A stretch of DNA of 64,000 bases from Azospirillum thermophilum (GCF_003130795.1 NZ_CP029353.1:2247501-2311500); one strand, 5' to 3'; shown: positions 19,090-28,247, counted from the stretch's first letter. Numbers and translations are program-made. The notes: generated by a model from the letters alone, not told the origin.

Positions 19090-20756
19090 CCCACCGACCC
19101 GCCGATGATCCCGTCGCCGCTGCCGCCGGTGACCCCGAAGGAGATCTGGTTGTTGTCGTAGCGGGCGACGATGCGCAGCCGGTCGCCCGGCAGCACCTTG
19201 ATCGGCGCGTCGAGGAAGGTCATCGCCTGCTTCCAGTGGTTGGTCCGCGACCGGCTGCCGGAGTGATAGACGACCTCGTCGTCCATGAAGAGGTCGAACC
19301 AGAAGGCGATGCCGTGGCAGGTGCCGGCGGCGGTGACCGTCACCTCGATCTCGCGCTCGCCGGTCTCCGGCATGTTGCGCGTGAAGTCGAAGTCGAGCGC
19401 CGCGAAGCTCTGCGACAGCGGGACATGGGCGTCGGCGGCGAGGTCGATCTGCTGATAGCCGGGGGAGCGGAAGACGTCGAAGGTCGACATGTCGAAGCCG
19501 GCGACCTGCCCGACCGGGTTGATGCGCGCCAGCTCCGGCGTCTCCACCAGCATGGCGTGGACGGTGGAGGCGCGCGGGATGATGGCGCCGTCGGGCTTCA
19601 CCAGATGGGTGCGGGCATGCTGCAGGACCGAGAGCATGCGGGGGGCGAGCATGCCGATGTTGATCAGCTCGGACACGAAGACGTCGGCCTTCTCCGGCAG
19701 GTCGCCGCCCTCGCCGACGCCGAGCTGGGTCGACAGCTTCGGCACCACCGAGATGCGGTCGCCGTAGCCGTTGTTGGCCACCGTCTCCCTGGCGACGCGG
19801 GCGAGGATGGGGTTCACCTCGCAGGTCACCACCTGCTTCGCCCCGGCGCGGGCGGCCATCATGGCGACGATGCCGGAGCCGGTGCCGATCTCCAGCACCA
19901 GCGAGTCGGGCTTCACCGCGCGCTTCAGCGCCGCCTCGTAGGCGTCGTTGCGCTCGAAGTCGTTGATCATCGGCAGGTGCCAGCCGGGCACGGCGTTGGA
20001 GTAGATCAGCCGGCGGGTGAACTGGACCAGCGGATGGTCGGGGGCGATGGCCCGCGCCTCCTCGATGGCGTCGATCGCCTCGTTGGCGCGGTCGAGGCTC
20101 TGCAGCACGTGCGCCAGCCCGACGCGGGCCGGGATGAAGCGGGGAGCCGCCTCCAGCACGATGCGGAAGGCCTCCTCCGCCTCGGCCAGCAGGCCGCGGG
20201 TGGAGAGCAGCTCCGCCAGGTTGTAGCGGGCGTCGAGATAGTCGGGCGCCAGCTCCAGGGCCCGGGCGAGATGGCCCTGCGCCTCCTCCAGCCGGCCGAG
20301 GTCGCGCAGGGTGGCGGCGAGGAAGTTGTGCATCTCCGGCGCCTCGGCCTTGAGGGCCAGGGCGGCGCGGAACGCCTCCTCCGCCTCCTCCAGCCGGGCG
20401 AGCGCCTTCAGCGCGTTGCCGAGGTTGCCGTGCAGCTCCGGCAGCCGGTCGTTGACGGCGAGGGCGGCGCGGAACGCCTCCTCCGCCTCGCCGGCCCGGC
20501 CGAGCTGGAAGAGCAGGCTGCCGCGGCTGTTGTGGAAGGAGGGGTCGGAGCCGTCCTCGGCGATCGCCTGGGCGAACAGGTCGAGCGCCGCATCGGCGTG
20601 GCCGGTGTGGGCGGCGACGAGGCCCAGCAGGTGGAGCGCCCCCGCGTTGTCCGGGTCGGCCGCCAGCAGCGCCCGGCAGGCCGCCTCCGCCCCCGGCAGG
20701 TCGTTGGCCCGGAACAGGCGGATGGCGTCGGACAGGCTGGGCTGGGTATCGGACAT
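19086..20756 (-). CDS. TPR protein with PRMT-like methyltransferase domain
   Basis: A 556-aa protein. Residues 5-245 form about seven tetratricopeptide repeats (for example AEEAFRAALAVNDRLPELHG). Residues 260-390 form a SAM-dependent methyltransferase fold like protein arginine methyltransferases: motif I LVLEIGTGSGIVAMMAARAG, acidic post-I TCEVNPI, and the double-E-like FVSELINIG. The C-terminal beta barrel is also PRMT-like. The start is ATG at 20756 (MSDTQPSLSD) behind GGAG; an upstream ATG at 20813 would add an Arg-rich extension. It is coupled to the UMF1 transporter. The target could be a protein or a secondary metabolite; not determinable here. Confidence 0.88.
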   Translation of the reverse strand: MSDTQPSLSDAIRLFRANDLPGAEAACRALLAADPDNAGALHLLGLVAAHTGHADAALDLFAQAIAEDGSDPSFHNSRGSLLFQLGRAGEAEEAFRAALAVNDRLPELHGNLGNALKALARLEEAEEAFRAALALKAEAPEMHNFLAATLRDLGRLEEAQGHLARALELAPDYLDARYNLAELLSTRGLLAEAEEAFRIVLEAAPRFIPARVGLAHVLQSLDRANEAIDAIEEARAIAPDHPLVQFTRRLIYSNAVPGWHLPMINDFERNDAYEAALKRAVKPDSLVLEIGTGSGIVAMMAARAGAKQVVTCEVNPILARVARETVANNGYGDRISVVPKLSTQLGVGEGGDLPEKADVFVSELINIGMLAPRMLSVLQHARTHLVKPDGAIIPRASTVHAMLVETPELARINPVGQVAGFDMSTFDVFRSPGYQQIDLAADAHVPLSQSFAALDFDFTRNMPETGEREIEVTVTAAGTCHGIAFWFDLFMDDEVVYHSGSRSRTNHWKQAMTFLDAPIKVLPGDRLRIVARYDNNQISFGVTGGSGDGIIGGSVG

Positions 20757-20944
20757 CGCTTCGGCTCCGGAGCGTCGGGAACGGTCTCTATCGCAGACTC
20801 TTCGTCGCACCATTGCGGGAATTGCGCAACCTTTCCAGGGGCCTCCGGGCGGTTTCGGGCCGGGCGGGCGATCTGCGCCATTGCACCGGGGAGATTATGC
20901 CGCCATGGTTTCCCGTAAAGGCTGTATCCGGGGGATGATGGACC

Positions 20945-22528
20945 ATGACGATTCGCGGCATGACGATTCGCGGCCGCAAGGGGCGCGGCCGGGCGGAACG
21001 GGGGCTGCGCGGCTCCGTGCTGGCGCTTCTCCTGCTGGGTGGCTGCGCCACCGCCGGCGGCGGCGCGGCGGTGGACGACACGGCCTCGGCCGGCGGGGCC
21101 GCGGCGCGGCGGCTGGAGGCGGTGCGCCACAGCCCGCCGGAGCTGCGCGCCTTCCTCGCCCGCATGCCCAAGGGGGCCGACCTGCACAGCCACCTGACCG
21201 GCGCCGTCTATGCCGAGACCTATGTCGCGGTCGCGGCGGCGAACAAGCTCTGCTTCTCCCGGACGACCCAGTCGCTGACCCCGCCGCCCTGCAGGACCGC
21301 CGACAAGGAGGTGTCGCTGGAGGGGGTGGAGACCAACCCGACGCTCTACGCCCAGGTGGTCAACGCCCTGTCCACCCGCAACGCGCTGCCGGTGTCGGGC
21401 TTCAGCCTACATGACCAGTTCTTCGTCACCTTCGGCCGCTTCCGCGCCGCCAACGACGACGTCGGGCTGCTGCTGGCCGAGGTGGTGGACCGCGCCGGGC
21501 GCCAGGGCGTCCAGCATGTCGAGCTGATGGTGTCCTTCGGCACCGGCGACGCCGGCAAGGTCGGCACCGCCACCCCCTGGACCGGCGACCTGCCGGCCAC
21601 CGCCGACGCGCTGACGCCGAAGCTCGCCGCCCTGGTCCCCACGGCCCGCGCCGGCATCGACTCGGCGGAGGCCCGCATGCGCGCCCTGCTCGGCTGCGGC
21701 ACCCCGGCGGCGAAGCCGGGCTGCGGCGTCTCCGTCCGTTACCTGCAGCAGGTGACGCGCACCATGCCGCCGGGGCCGGTCTTCGCCCAGACCCTGTTCA
21801 ACGCGCTGCTCGCCCAGGCCGATCCGCGGGTGGTCGGGCTGAACTTCGTGGCGCCGGAGGATTATCCGGTGGCGCTCGCCGACTATGACCTGCACATGCG
21901 GATGATCGCAGAGGTCCGCCGCCGCCTGCCGCAGACCAACGTGGCGCTGCATGCCGGCGAACTCACCCTCGGTCTCGTCCCGCCGGAGGAGCTGCGCAGC
22001 CACATCCGCAAGGCGGTGGAGGTCGCCGGCGCCAGGCGCATCGGCCACGGCGTCGACGTGATGTACGAGGACGACCCCCAATCGCTGCTGCGCACCATGG
22101 CCGAGCGCAAGGTGGCGGTGGAGATCAACCTGACCAGCAACGACGTCATCCTCGGCGTCGCCGGCAAGGCGCACCCCTTCCCGGTCTACCGCGCCGCCGG
22201 CGTCCCCACCGTCATCTCGACCGACGACGAGGGCGTCAGCCGCATCGACCTGACCCACGAGCTGGGCCGGGCGGTGACCGAGTTCGGCCTGACCTACGCC
22301 GACCTCGTCGCGCTGGCCCGCAACAGCCTGGAGTACAGCTTCCTGCCCGGCGCCAGCCTGTGGCGCGACGGCGGACGCCCGGTCGAAGCCTGCGCCGTCC
22401 CGCCCGCCGCCCAGGTTCCGCCGGCCTGCCGGACCTTCCTCGACGGCAGCGAGAAGGCCCGCGTGCAGTGGCGCCTGGAGCAGGCGCTGGCCGCCTTCGA
22501 CCGTGAGGTCGCAACCCAGGATCCGTGA
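20945..22528 (+). CDS. Lipoprotein adenosine deaminase-family protein
   Basis: A 527-aa metal-dependent purine deaminase of the ADGF/adenosine deaminase superfamily. The N-terminus is Arg-rich followed by LRGSVLALLLLGGC, a lipobox with Cys near residue 35, so the enzyme should be membrane-anchored and periplasmic. Zinc and catalytic motifs are present: KGADLHSHLTGAVYAETY (HxH), NVALHAGELTLG (HAGE), ARRIGHGVDV and VISTDDEGVSR. Expected reaction: adenosine or a related nucleoside to inosine plus ammonia outside the cytoplasm, for purine or nitrogen scavenging (inference). The start may be 20945 or the second ATG at 20960. Confidence 0.9.
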   Translation: MTIRGMTIRGRKGRGRAERGLRGSVLALLLLGGCATAGGGAAVDDTASAGGAAARRLEAVRHSPPELRAFLARMPKGADLHSHLTGAVYAETYVAVAAANKLCFSRTTQSLTPPPCRTADKEVSLEGVETNPTLYAQVVNALSTRNALPVSGFSLHDQFFVTFGRFRAANDDVGLLLAEVVDRAGRQGVQHVELMVSFGTGDAGKVGTATPWTGDLPATADALTPKLAALVPTARAGIDSAEARMRALLGCGTPAAKPGCGVSVRYLQQVTRTMPPGPVFAQTLFNALLAQADPRVVGLNFVAPEDYPVALADYDLHMRMIAEVRRRLPQTNVALHAGELTLGLVPPEELRSHIRKAVEVAGARRIGHGVDVMYEDDPQSLLRTMAERKVAVEINLTSNDVILGVAGKAHPFPVYRAAGVPTVISTDDEGVSRIDLTHELGRAVTEFGLTYADLVALARNSLEYSFLPGASLWRDGGRPVEACAVPPAAQVPPACRTFLDGSEKARVQWRLEQALAAFDREVATQDP

Positions 22529-22577
22529 GGTCGCGGCGGGCCGGCCGCAGGACCGCCCCGGGCATGGCACCGCCTTG

Positions 22578-22613
22578 GGCAATTGTGCGGCCGGTTTCCG
22601 CCGCACAATTGCC
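22578..22613. repeat. Perfect 14-bp inverted repeat between add-like gene and rsmB
   Basis: GGCAATTGTGCGGC (22578-22591) and GCCGCACAATTGCC (22600-22613) flank an 8-nt loop. The genes on both sides converge here. No T-tract follows on either strand, so termination by this hairpin alone is doubtful. A looser pair, CAATGG...CCATTG with TGTGCA...TGCACA, follows at about 22638-22690. These share the ATTGTGC/GCACAAT core with the element at 13557-13632. Confidence 0.6.
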
Positions 22614-22814
22614 GCGACGGCCGATCCTCGATGCGGAACAATGGGTTGAGCCGATGCGCCCAGGACCATTGGTGTGCAAATGATGCACAATCCGGGCACG
22701 CTTCGGCCGGGCACACTCCGGCGGTCGACGGAATGAGTTTAGGCGCACCCGCCGGTGGCCGCAACGATCGCCGGAAACGGACCCGGCCCCGGCACCGCCC
22801 CGTGTGCGGGCGCC

Positions 22815-24110
22815 CTACTCCGCCTTCCGGCGCAGGCGGGCGACGAAGAAGCCGTCGACGCCGCCGAGGTCGGCGAGCATGCCGGGCAGCGAGCGGACCT
22901 CGCCGCGGTCGTTGACGATCTCCGTCAGGCCGCCCAGTTCGTCGGGCGTGACGGGGTGACGCTCGACGCGCTCGTCCCTGGACAGCAGGCGGTCGATCTG
23001 CGCCTCGCCCTCCTCCGGCTGGATGGAGCAGGTGCAATAGACCAGCGTGCCGCCGGGCTTCACCAGATCCACCGCATGGGCGAGCAGCCGGCTCTGGGCA
23101 CGGGCGAGCTTGGCGATGTCGTCGGGGGTCTTGAGGCGCAGGATGTCGGGATGGCGGCGGATCGCGCCGGTCGCCGAGCAGGGCGCGTCGAGCAGCACGG
23201 CGTCGGCCGGCTCCTCCGCCGTCCAGGTCGCGGCGTCGGCGGCCAGCACCTCCGCCTCCAGATGCAGGCGGGACAGGTTCTCCGCCACCCGCTCCAGCCG
23301 CCGGGCGGACCGGTCGAGCGCCACCACCCGCGCGCCCTGGGCGGCGAGCTGCGCGGTCTTGCCGCCGGGCGCGGCACAGAGGTCGAAGACGCGCCTGCCC
23401 CGCAGGTCGCCGAACAGCTTGGCGGGCAGCGACGCGGCCAGATCCTGCACCCACCACACCCCTTCGGCGAAGCCCGGCAGCTCGGTGATCGACCCGCCGG
23501 AGGGACGGCGCAGCGTGCCGGTGGGCAGCAGCCGGGCCTGCAGCCGCTCCGCCCACAGCTCCGGATCGGCCTTGACGGTGAGGTCCAGCGGCGCCTCGTG
23601 CAGGTGGGCCTCGACGATGCCGCGGGTGCGGCCGGTGCCGTAGGCGGTGCGCCAGGACAGCCACAGCCAGTCCGGCGTGTTCAGCCGCCCGGCGTCCTGC
23701 TGGTCGGCCATCGCCTTGCCCTCGCGCCCGATCCGGCGCAGCACGGCGTTGATCAGCCCCTTGTAGGGCGCCGCGCCGCGCGCCTCCGCCAGCTCCACCG
23801 CCGTGTCGACCGCGGCATGGGCGGGCGTGCCGAGGAAGACGAGCTGCGCCGTGCCGAGCCGCAGGATGTCGTGCACCGTCGCCTTGGGCAGCCCGGGCTT
23901 GGTCAGGCAGGCCAGGACCAGCGCATCGATCTGGCCCAGCCGCCGCAGCACGGTCGCGACGAGCAGGCGGGCGAAGCTGCGGTCGCGCGGATCGAGCCCC
24001 GACAGCTCCGGATGCGCATCGAAGGCGTCATCGAAGGGGACGGACTTGCGCAGCACGTCGCGCAGCAGGTCGAGCGCGACGCCGCGGGCGGCGATGGTCG
24101 TTTCGGTCAT
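22815..24110 (-). CDS. rsmB: 16S rRNA cytosine-967 C5-methyltransferase (RsmB/Fmu)
   Basis: A 431-aa enzyme that methylates C967 of 16S rRNA. The N-terminal NusB-like RNA-binding domain (residues 1-140) includes DPRDRSFARLLVATVLRRLG. The SAM domain has FDLCAAPGGKTAQLAA, the catalytic DAPCSATGAIRRHPD and the second cysteine motif VYCTCSIQPEEGE. The start is placed at ATG 24110 (MTETTIAARG), where family similarity begins; the longer frame to 24212 adds an unconvincing Arg/Trp-rich extension. It lies 70 bp downstream of the hypothetical gene at 24181-24876, in the same direction. Confidence 0.95.
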   Translation of the reverse strand: MTETTIAARGVALDLLRDVLRKSVPFDDAFDAHPELSGLDPRDRSFARLLVATVLRRLGQIDALVLACLTKPGLPKATVHDILRLGTAQLVFLGTPAHAAVDTAVELAEARGAAPYKGLINAVLRRIGREGKAMADQQDAGRLNTPDWLWLSWRTAYGTGRTRGIVEAHLHEAPLDLTVKADPELWAERLQARLLPTGTLRRPSGGSITELPGFAEGVWWVQDLAASLPAKLFGDLRGRRVFDLCAAPGGKTAQLAAQGARVVALDRSARRLERVAENLSRLHLEAEVLAADAATWTAEEPADAVLLDAPCSATGAIRRHPDILRLKTPDDIAKLARAQSRLLAHAVDLVKPGGTLVYCTCSIQPEEGEAQIDRLLSRDERVERHPVTPDELGGLTEIVNDRGEVRSLPGMLADLGGVDGFFVARLRRKAE

Positions 24111-24180
24111 GATGGGGATGTAGCGCGCCTGACGCCGGGTGTCGATGGGGCGTGTGCGCACGGCAGGGCACGACGGAGCG

Positions 24181-24876
24181 TCATGCCGCCAGCGCGACGT
24201 CCTCCACCACATAGACCGGCCCCCTGCGGTCGCGGTCCAGGCGCAGGATGAAGCGGTTGCGGCCGCCGGCCTTCATGGTCCACAGCCTGCCCTCGTAGCC
24301 CGGCAGCGAGCGGAGGTCGAGTTCGGGCGGGACCGGGTTTCCGCCCAGCCGCTTCAGCGTGCGGTCGGCGCGCACCCGCTCGTCGGGCGGCAGGGCGGCC
24401 AGAGCGCGGGCGTCGTAGCGGTCGCTCTTCACATAGCGGGTGCCGTGGCCCTGGATCGGGCTGGACGGGCCGCCGGGATCGGCGAGCGCGCGCGCCGCCA
24501 GCAGCGACCAGCGCGCCTCGCCGCACAGCGCGGAGGCCTCCTCGTGCACCGCCTCCACCCGGTCGAGCAGGCCGGGGAAATGCGGCATCAGCTCCCGCCG
24601 CTTGAAGGCGATGGCGCGCATCGTGTGCTCCACCGCCGCCCAGGCGGCCTTGCCGGCCTGCGGGAACTCCTCCGTCTCCGCCCGCAGCAACGGGCCGATC
24701 CAGCGCGCCTCGCCGCCGGCGGCCAGGACGGCCAGCTCGGCACGCAGCCCGGCCAGCGCCCGGTCCAGCCCCAGCTCCGCCGCCGCGATGGCGGCCTCCG
24801 CCGCCGCGGCCGTGACATCGGGGGTGAAGGGGGCCAGCCAGCCCTCGTCGAAGAGGCTGCGGGTCGCGAAGGTCAT
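24181..24876 (-). CDS. Conserved-looking hypothetical protein, 231 aa
   Basis: I do not recognise the whole protein. The N-terminal 150 residues are Ala/Leu-rich and helical, with no membrane segment. The last 80 residues read like a small alpha/beta unit: RVRADRTLKRLGG, then LPGYEGRLWTMKAGGRNRF, ILRLDRDRRGPVYVVEDV. That order of basic helix and Arg-rich strands recalls RelE/ParE folds, but no antitoxin gene is adjacent and the match is by eye only. It sits 34 bp after the DHH phosphoesterase gene and 70 bp before rsmB, probably in one operon. Confidence 0.7.
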   Translation of the reverse strand: MTFATRSLFDEGWLAPFTPDVTAAAAEAAIAAAELGLDRALAGLRAELAVLAAGGEARWIGPLLRAETEEFPQAGKAAWAAVEHTMRAIAFKRRELMPHFPGLLDRVEAVHEEASALCGEARWSLLAARALADPGGPSSPIQGHGTRYVKSDRYDARALAALPPDERVRADRTLKRLGGNPVPPELDLRSLPGYEGRLWTMKAGGRNRFILRLDRDRRGPVYVVEDVALAA

Positions 24877-24910
24877 CGGGAGCCTGCCGGGGACGCTGTA
24901 AAGGAAACGG

Positions 24911-25843
24911 TCAGCCGTCCGTTTGCATACGGGCGACGATCGCCTCCAGTACCGCGTCGGCCTTGTCGTTGTCCACCTGGCAGGTGCCGGCCGCCTCGTG
25001 CCCGCCGCCGCCCTGTTCCAGCATCAGCAGGCCGATGTTGGTGCGGGAGCTGCGGTTCAGGATGGACTTGCCGCAGGCGAGCACGGTGTTCTGCTGCTTC
25101 AGCCCCCACATCACGTGGATCGACACGTTGGCCTGGGGGAACAGCGCATAGATCATGAAGCGGTTGCCGGCATAGATCGTCTCCTCCCGCCGCAGGTCGA
25201 GGACGACGACGTTGCCCCGCTGGGTGGCGCAGCGGTCGATCTGGTCGAGGAAGTAGCCGGTGTGCTGCTGGTAGAGCTCCACCCGCTCCTTCACGTCGGG
25301 CAGGTCCAGGATCTGCTCGATGGTATGGTTCCGGCAGTAGTCGATCAGATCCATCATGAGCTGGTAGTTCGACACCCGGAAGTCGCGGAAGCGGCCGAGC
25401 CCGGTGCGCGCGTCCATGATGAAGTTCAGCAGGGTCCAGCCTTGCGGGGCCAGGATGTCCTCGCGGCTGTAGCGGGCGGAGTCGGCCTGGTCGACCGCCG
25501 CCATCATCTCGTCGGAGATGGTGGGGAAGCGCTGCTTGCCGCCGTAGTAATTGTAGACGACGCGGGCGGCGGAAGGGGCGGCGGGGTCGATGACGTGGTT
25601 GTCGCGCCGGCCGACCCGCACCGTCTCCGACAGGTGGTGGTCGAAGACGAGGTGGGCGCCCTCGACATAGGGCAGGTTGGTGGTGATGTCGCGGCCGGTG
25701 ATCTCGATCTTGCCGTCCTGCATGTCCTTGGGATGCACGAACTTGATCTCGTCGAGGATGCCCAGCTCCTTCAGGAGCACGGCGCACACCAGCCCGTCGA
25801 AGTCGGAGCGAGTGACGAGACGGTACTTCTCGTGGTCGGACAT
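24911..25843 (-). CDS. DHH-family phosphoesterase, exopolyphosphatase-like
   Basis: A 310-aa protein. Residues 8-20 hold TRSDFDGLVCAVLL (DHH motif I), near residue 67 lies VFDHHLSETV (DHH motif III), and the C-terminal DHHA1 nucleic-acid-binding part has LEQGGGGHEAAGTCQV. DHH proteins are Mn-dependent phosphodiesterases or pyrophosphatases acting on nano-RNA, cyclic dinucleotides or polyphosphate; which one applies here is unclear. The start is ATG at 25843, preceded by GGGAAGG. It probably leads an operon with the 231-aa hypothetical and rsmB; htpX lies 105 bp upstream on the same strand. Confidence 0.88.
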   Translation of the reverse strand: MSDHEKYRLVTRSDFDGLVCAVLLKELGILDEIKFVHPKDMQDGKIEITGRDITTNLPYVEGAHLVFDHHLSETVRVGRRDNHVIDPAAPSAARVVYNYYGGKQRFPTISDEMMAAVDQADSARYSREDILAPQGWTLLNFIMDARTGLGRFRDFRVSNYQLMMDLIDYCRNHTIEQILDLPDVKERVELYQQHTGYFLDQIDRCATQRGNVVVLDLRREETIYAGNRFMIYALFPQANVSIHVMWGLKQQNTVLACGKSILNRSSRTNIGLLMLEQGGGGHEAAGTCQVDNDKADAVLEAIVARMQTDG

Positions 25844-25947
25844 GGAACCTTCCCTGCCATCCGTTCGGGTTGCGCTGTGCCGGAGGATGGACGACCGATC
25901 CCCCGGCACGCAACCCCTATCGAACGGAACCCGTCGGGCGGGAAGGC

Positions 25948-26934
25948 TCAGCCCCAGGGGCCGCGGGGGCGCTGCGGCGGAACGTCGCCGGGCCGGGTCC
26001 AGCCGCCGCTGCTGCGGCTGCCGCCGCCATTCCAGCCACCACCACCCCGGCCGCCGCCCCAACCGCCGCCAAAGCCGCCGCCGGAGCCGGCCATCACCTG
26101 CAGGCGGTGGACCCGCTCCTCCATCGACGGGTGGGTGGAGAACAGGTCGGCGAAGCTGCGGCCATGCAACGGGTTGGCGATGAACAGGTGCGCGGTCGCC
26201 GGATGCACCTCGGCCTGCGGGTTGGGGATCTGGTTGGCGTAGCCGTGGATGCTGGCCAGCGCGTCGGCCAGCCAGAGCGGACGGCCGCAGATCTCGGCAC
26301 CGATGCGGTCGGCCTCGAACTCGCGGGTGCGGCTGATCGCCATCTGGACGACCATCGCGGCGATCGGCGCGAGGATCGCCACCAGGATGCCGCCGACGAC
26401 GCCGAGCGGGCTGCCGCCGCGTTCGTCGTTGCTGCCGCCGCCGAAGAACAGGCCGAAGTTGGTGAGCATGGAGATGGCGCCGGCGATGGTCGCCGTCACC
26501 GTCATGATCAGGGTGTCGCGGTTCTTCACATGCGCCAGCTCGTGCGCCATGACGCCGGCGATCTGCTCGGGCGTCAGCATGCGCAGCAGGCCGGTGGTCG
26601 CGGCGACCGCGGCGTGCTCCGGGTCGCGGCCGGTGGCGAAGGCGTTGGGCTGGTCGGTCTCGATGATGTAGACGCGCGGCATGGGCAGGCCGGCGCGCTC
26701 GGCGAGCTGGGCCACGATCGCGTGGAATTCGGGGGCCGTGTAGCCGTCGACCTCCCGCGCCCCGTACATGGACAGCACCATGTCGCCGGAGTTCCAGTAG
26801 GAGAACAGGTTCATCGCCATCGCCACCAGGAAGGCGACGATCAGCCCGCCCTTCCCGCCCAGCAGATAGCCGACCCCCATGAAGAGGGCGGTCAGGCCGG
26901 CGAGGAGGACTGCGGTCTTGAAATAGCTGGTCAT
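25948..26934 (-). CDS. htpX: Membrane zinc metalloprotease HtpX
   Basis: A 328-aa inner-membrane protease of family M48 involved in membrane-protein quality control. Two N-terminal helices lie at residues 5-24 and 28-48; the catalytic site is [15 protein letters not shown] with a downstream EFEADRIGA glutamate ligand; a second helical pair follows the active site. The C-terminal 45 residues are an unusual low-complexity Gly/Trp/Arg tail ([17 protein letters not shown]), often seen in alphaproteobacterial HtpX. ATG at 26934 ([10 protein letters not shown]) is chosen at the family N-terminus. Confidence 0.95.
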   Translation of the reverse strand: MTSYFKTAVLLAGLTALFMGVGYLLGGKGGLIVAFLVAMAMNLFSYWNSGDMVLSMYGAREVDGYTAPEFHAIVAQLAERAGLPMPRVYIIETDQPNAFATGRDPEHAAVAATTGLLRMLTPEQIAGVMAHELAHVKNRDTLIMTVTATIAGAISMLTNFGLFFGGGSNDERGGSPLGVVGGILVAILAPIAAMVVQMAISRTREFEADRIGAEICGRPLWLADALASIHGYANQIPNPQAEVHPATAHLFIANPLHGRSFADLFSTHPSMEERVHRLQVMAGSGGGFGGGWGGGRGGGGWNGGGSRSSGGWTRPGDVPPQRPRGPWG

Positions 26935-27074
26935 GGTCCGTCTTGCGTCGTCGTCACGCCCGCGGCGCGGGTCTTCCCGCCGGGCGTTACCGATGATATG
27001 GGCTTGCCGGGAGACCCCGTTCAAGGCGGCGATCCGCCGCTGCAATCCCCCGCCCGCCGTCCCATATGATTGCC

Positions 27075-27284
27075 ATGACCGACAAGACCCCCACCCCCGC
27101 CACCACTCCGCCCGCCGATCCGCAGGCGGATCCGAACCCTGCGGCCAAGGACGCCGCCGAAGCCGTGCCGGCCGGCACCCTGACGGGACCGGAGCAGAAG
27201 CCGGGCGAGATCGGCGGACCCAAGGGACCGGAACCGACCCGCTACGGCGACTGGGAGTTCAAGGGCCGCTGCTCCGACTTCTGA
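27075..27284 (+). CDS. DUF1674 (SDHAF4-like) protein
   Basis: A 69-aa protein whose C-terminus, [20 protein letters not shown] followed by SDF, is the diagnostic DUF1674 motif of succinate dehydrogenase assembly factor 4. In eukaryotes SDHAF4 binds flavinylated SdhA and protects it before complex assembly; a bacterial homologue is expected to do the same. The N-terminal half is Pro/Ala-rich and probably disordered. The start is ATG 27075, or ATG 27066 three codons earlier; neither has a strong ribosome site. Its last 26 bp overlap the convergent MBL gene. Confidence 0.87.
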   Translation: MTDKTPTPATTPPADPQADPNPAAKDAAEAVPAGTLTGPEQKPGEIGGPKGPEPTRYGDWEFKGRCSDF

Positions 27285-28128
27285 GATCCGGCCCCTCGGC
27301 CGGGCGCCGGGCGAAGCGGGCGAGATCCTGCGGATCGTGGGAGCAGAACAGCCGGACCTCGCCGCCATGGTCGCGGACGAGGCCGCGCAGCCTGTCCTGG
27401 TTGGCGAGACGGGCGGCCCGGTCGCTGTCCATCATCCGCTGATAGGCCCGTGCTCCCGGCGGGCACCAGGGGCGGTCGGGATCGACCTCGCGATGGAAGA
27501 AATAGGCGTCGCCGGCGTGGAGCAGCCAGCCCCCGCCGTCGCGCACCGCGACGCCGCAATGGCCCCAGGTATGGCCGACCAGCGGCACCAGCAGGATGTC
27601 CGGCGGCAGCCCCTTGAGGTCGCGCACCGCGTCGAAGCCGAACCAGGGCTCGCCGCCGGCCTCGTAGGCCTGCCAGTTCACCCCCTCGTCCCACTGGAGC
27701 GGGCGGTAGCGCCGCGACCCGGTAAAGCCCTGCCGCCGGGTCCGCGCCGCCTCCAGCTCGCGGCCGAAGACGTGGACGGTGGCGTTGGGGAAATCTTCGA
27801 TCCCGCCGGCATGGTCGAAGTCCAGATGGGTCACCACGATGTGCCGCACGTCGGCGGCGTGGAATCCCAGCCGCTCCACCGCGCGCAGCGCCGTGTCCTC
27901 CTCGCGCAGGCGGATGCGGTCGAGCGCCAGGAAGAAGGCGCTGAGCCGCGGCAGCGGCCGGCGGACGTCGCCCAGCCCGAAGCCGGTGTCGACCAGCACC
28001 AGCCCCTGCGCCGTCTCGATCAGCAGGCAATGGCAGACGAGATGGGCCGACACTCCGCGGCTGGTGCCGTCCATCAGCCAGCCGCCGAACGGGCACATCG
28101 TCCCGCAGTTCAGATGATGGATGCGCAT
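27259..28128 (-). CDS. MBL-fold metallo-hydrolase
   Basis: A 289-aa cytosolic protein starting MRIHHLNCGTMCPFGG. The metallo-beta-lactamase fold is shown by the metal motif HLDFDHAGG (HxxxDH-type variant, residues near 107-115), LVGHTWGHCGVAVRDGGGWL (third His) and LHAGDAYFF. The layout resembles lactonase or glyoxalase-II-like hydrolases of the AttM/AiiB type, but the substrate is unknown. The start is ATG at 28128. A 29-aa ORF with a perfect ribosome site lies 185 bp upstream on the same strand and may act as its leader. Confidence 0.88.
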   Translation of the reverse strand: MRIHHLNCGTMCPFGGWLMDGTSRGVSAHLVCHCLLIETAQGLVLVDTGFGLGDVRRPLPRLSAFFLALDRIRLREEDTALRAVERLGFHAADVRHIVVTHLDFDHAGGIEDFPNATVHVFGRELEAARTRRQGFTGSRRYRPLQWDEGVNWQAYEAGGEPWFGFDAVRDLKGLPPDILLVPLVGHTWGHCGVAVRDGGGWLLHAGDAYFFHREVDPDRPWCPPGARAYQRMMDSDRAARLANQDRLRGLVRDHGGEVRLFCSHDPQDLARFARRPAEGPDLRSRSSGP

Positions 28129-28247
28129 GTCCACCCGCCCCGTTGTCCGCAGTCCAGACGAGAACAGCGGCCGGGGACGGCCATTCCCGGGGATGGCCGT
28201 TCCAGGTGGGCTTTGCCGTGGGCCATGGCCATGGTAAGGTCGCGGGC

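Noticed and set aside
22294..23664. 456-codon minus-strand frame overlapping rsmB and the adenosine deaminase gene
   Set aside because: It crosses a convergent gene junction and is out of frame with both proteins.
24111..24212. 34-residue extension of RsmB
   Set aside because: Trp/Arg-rich and outside the family alignment; ATG 24110 starts the NusB-like domain.
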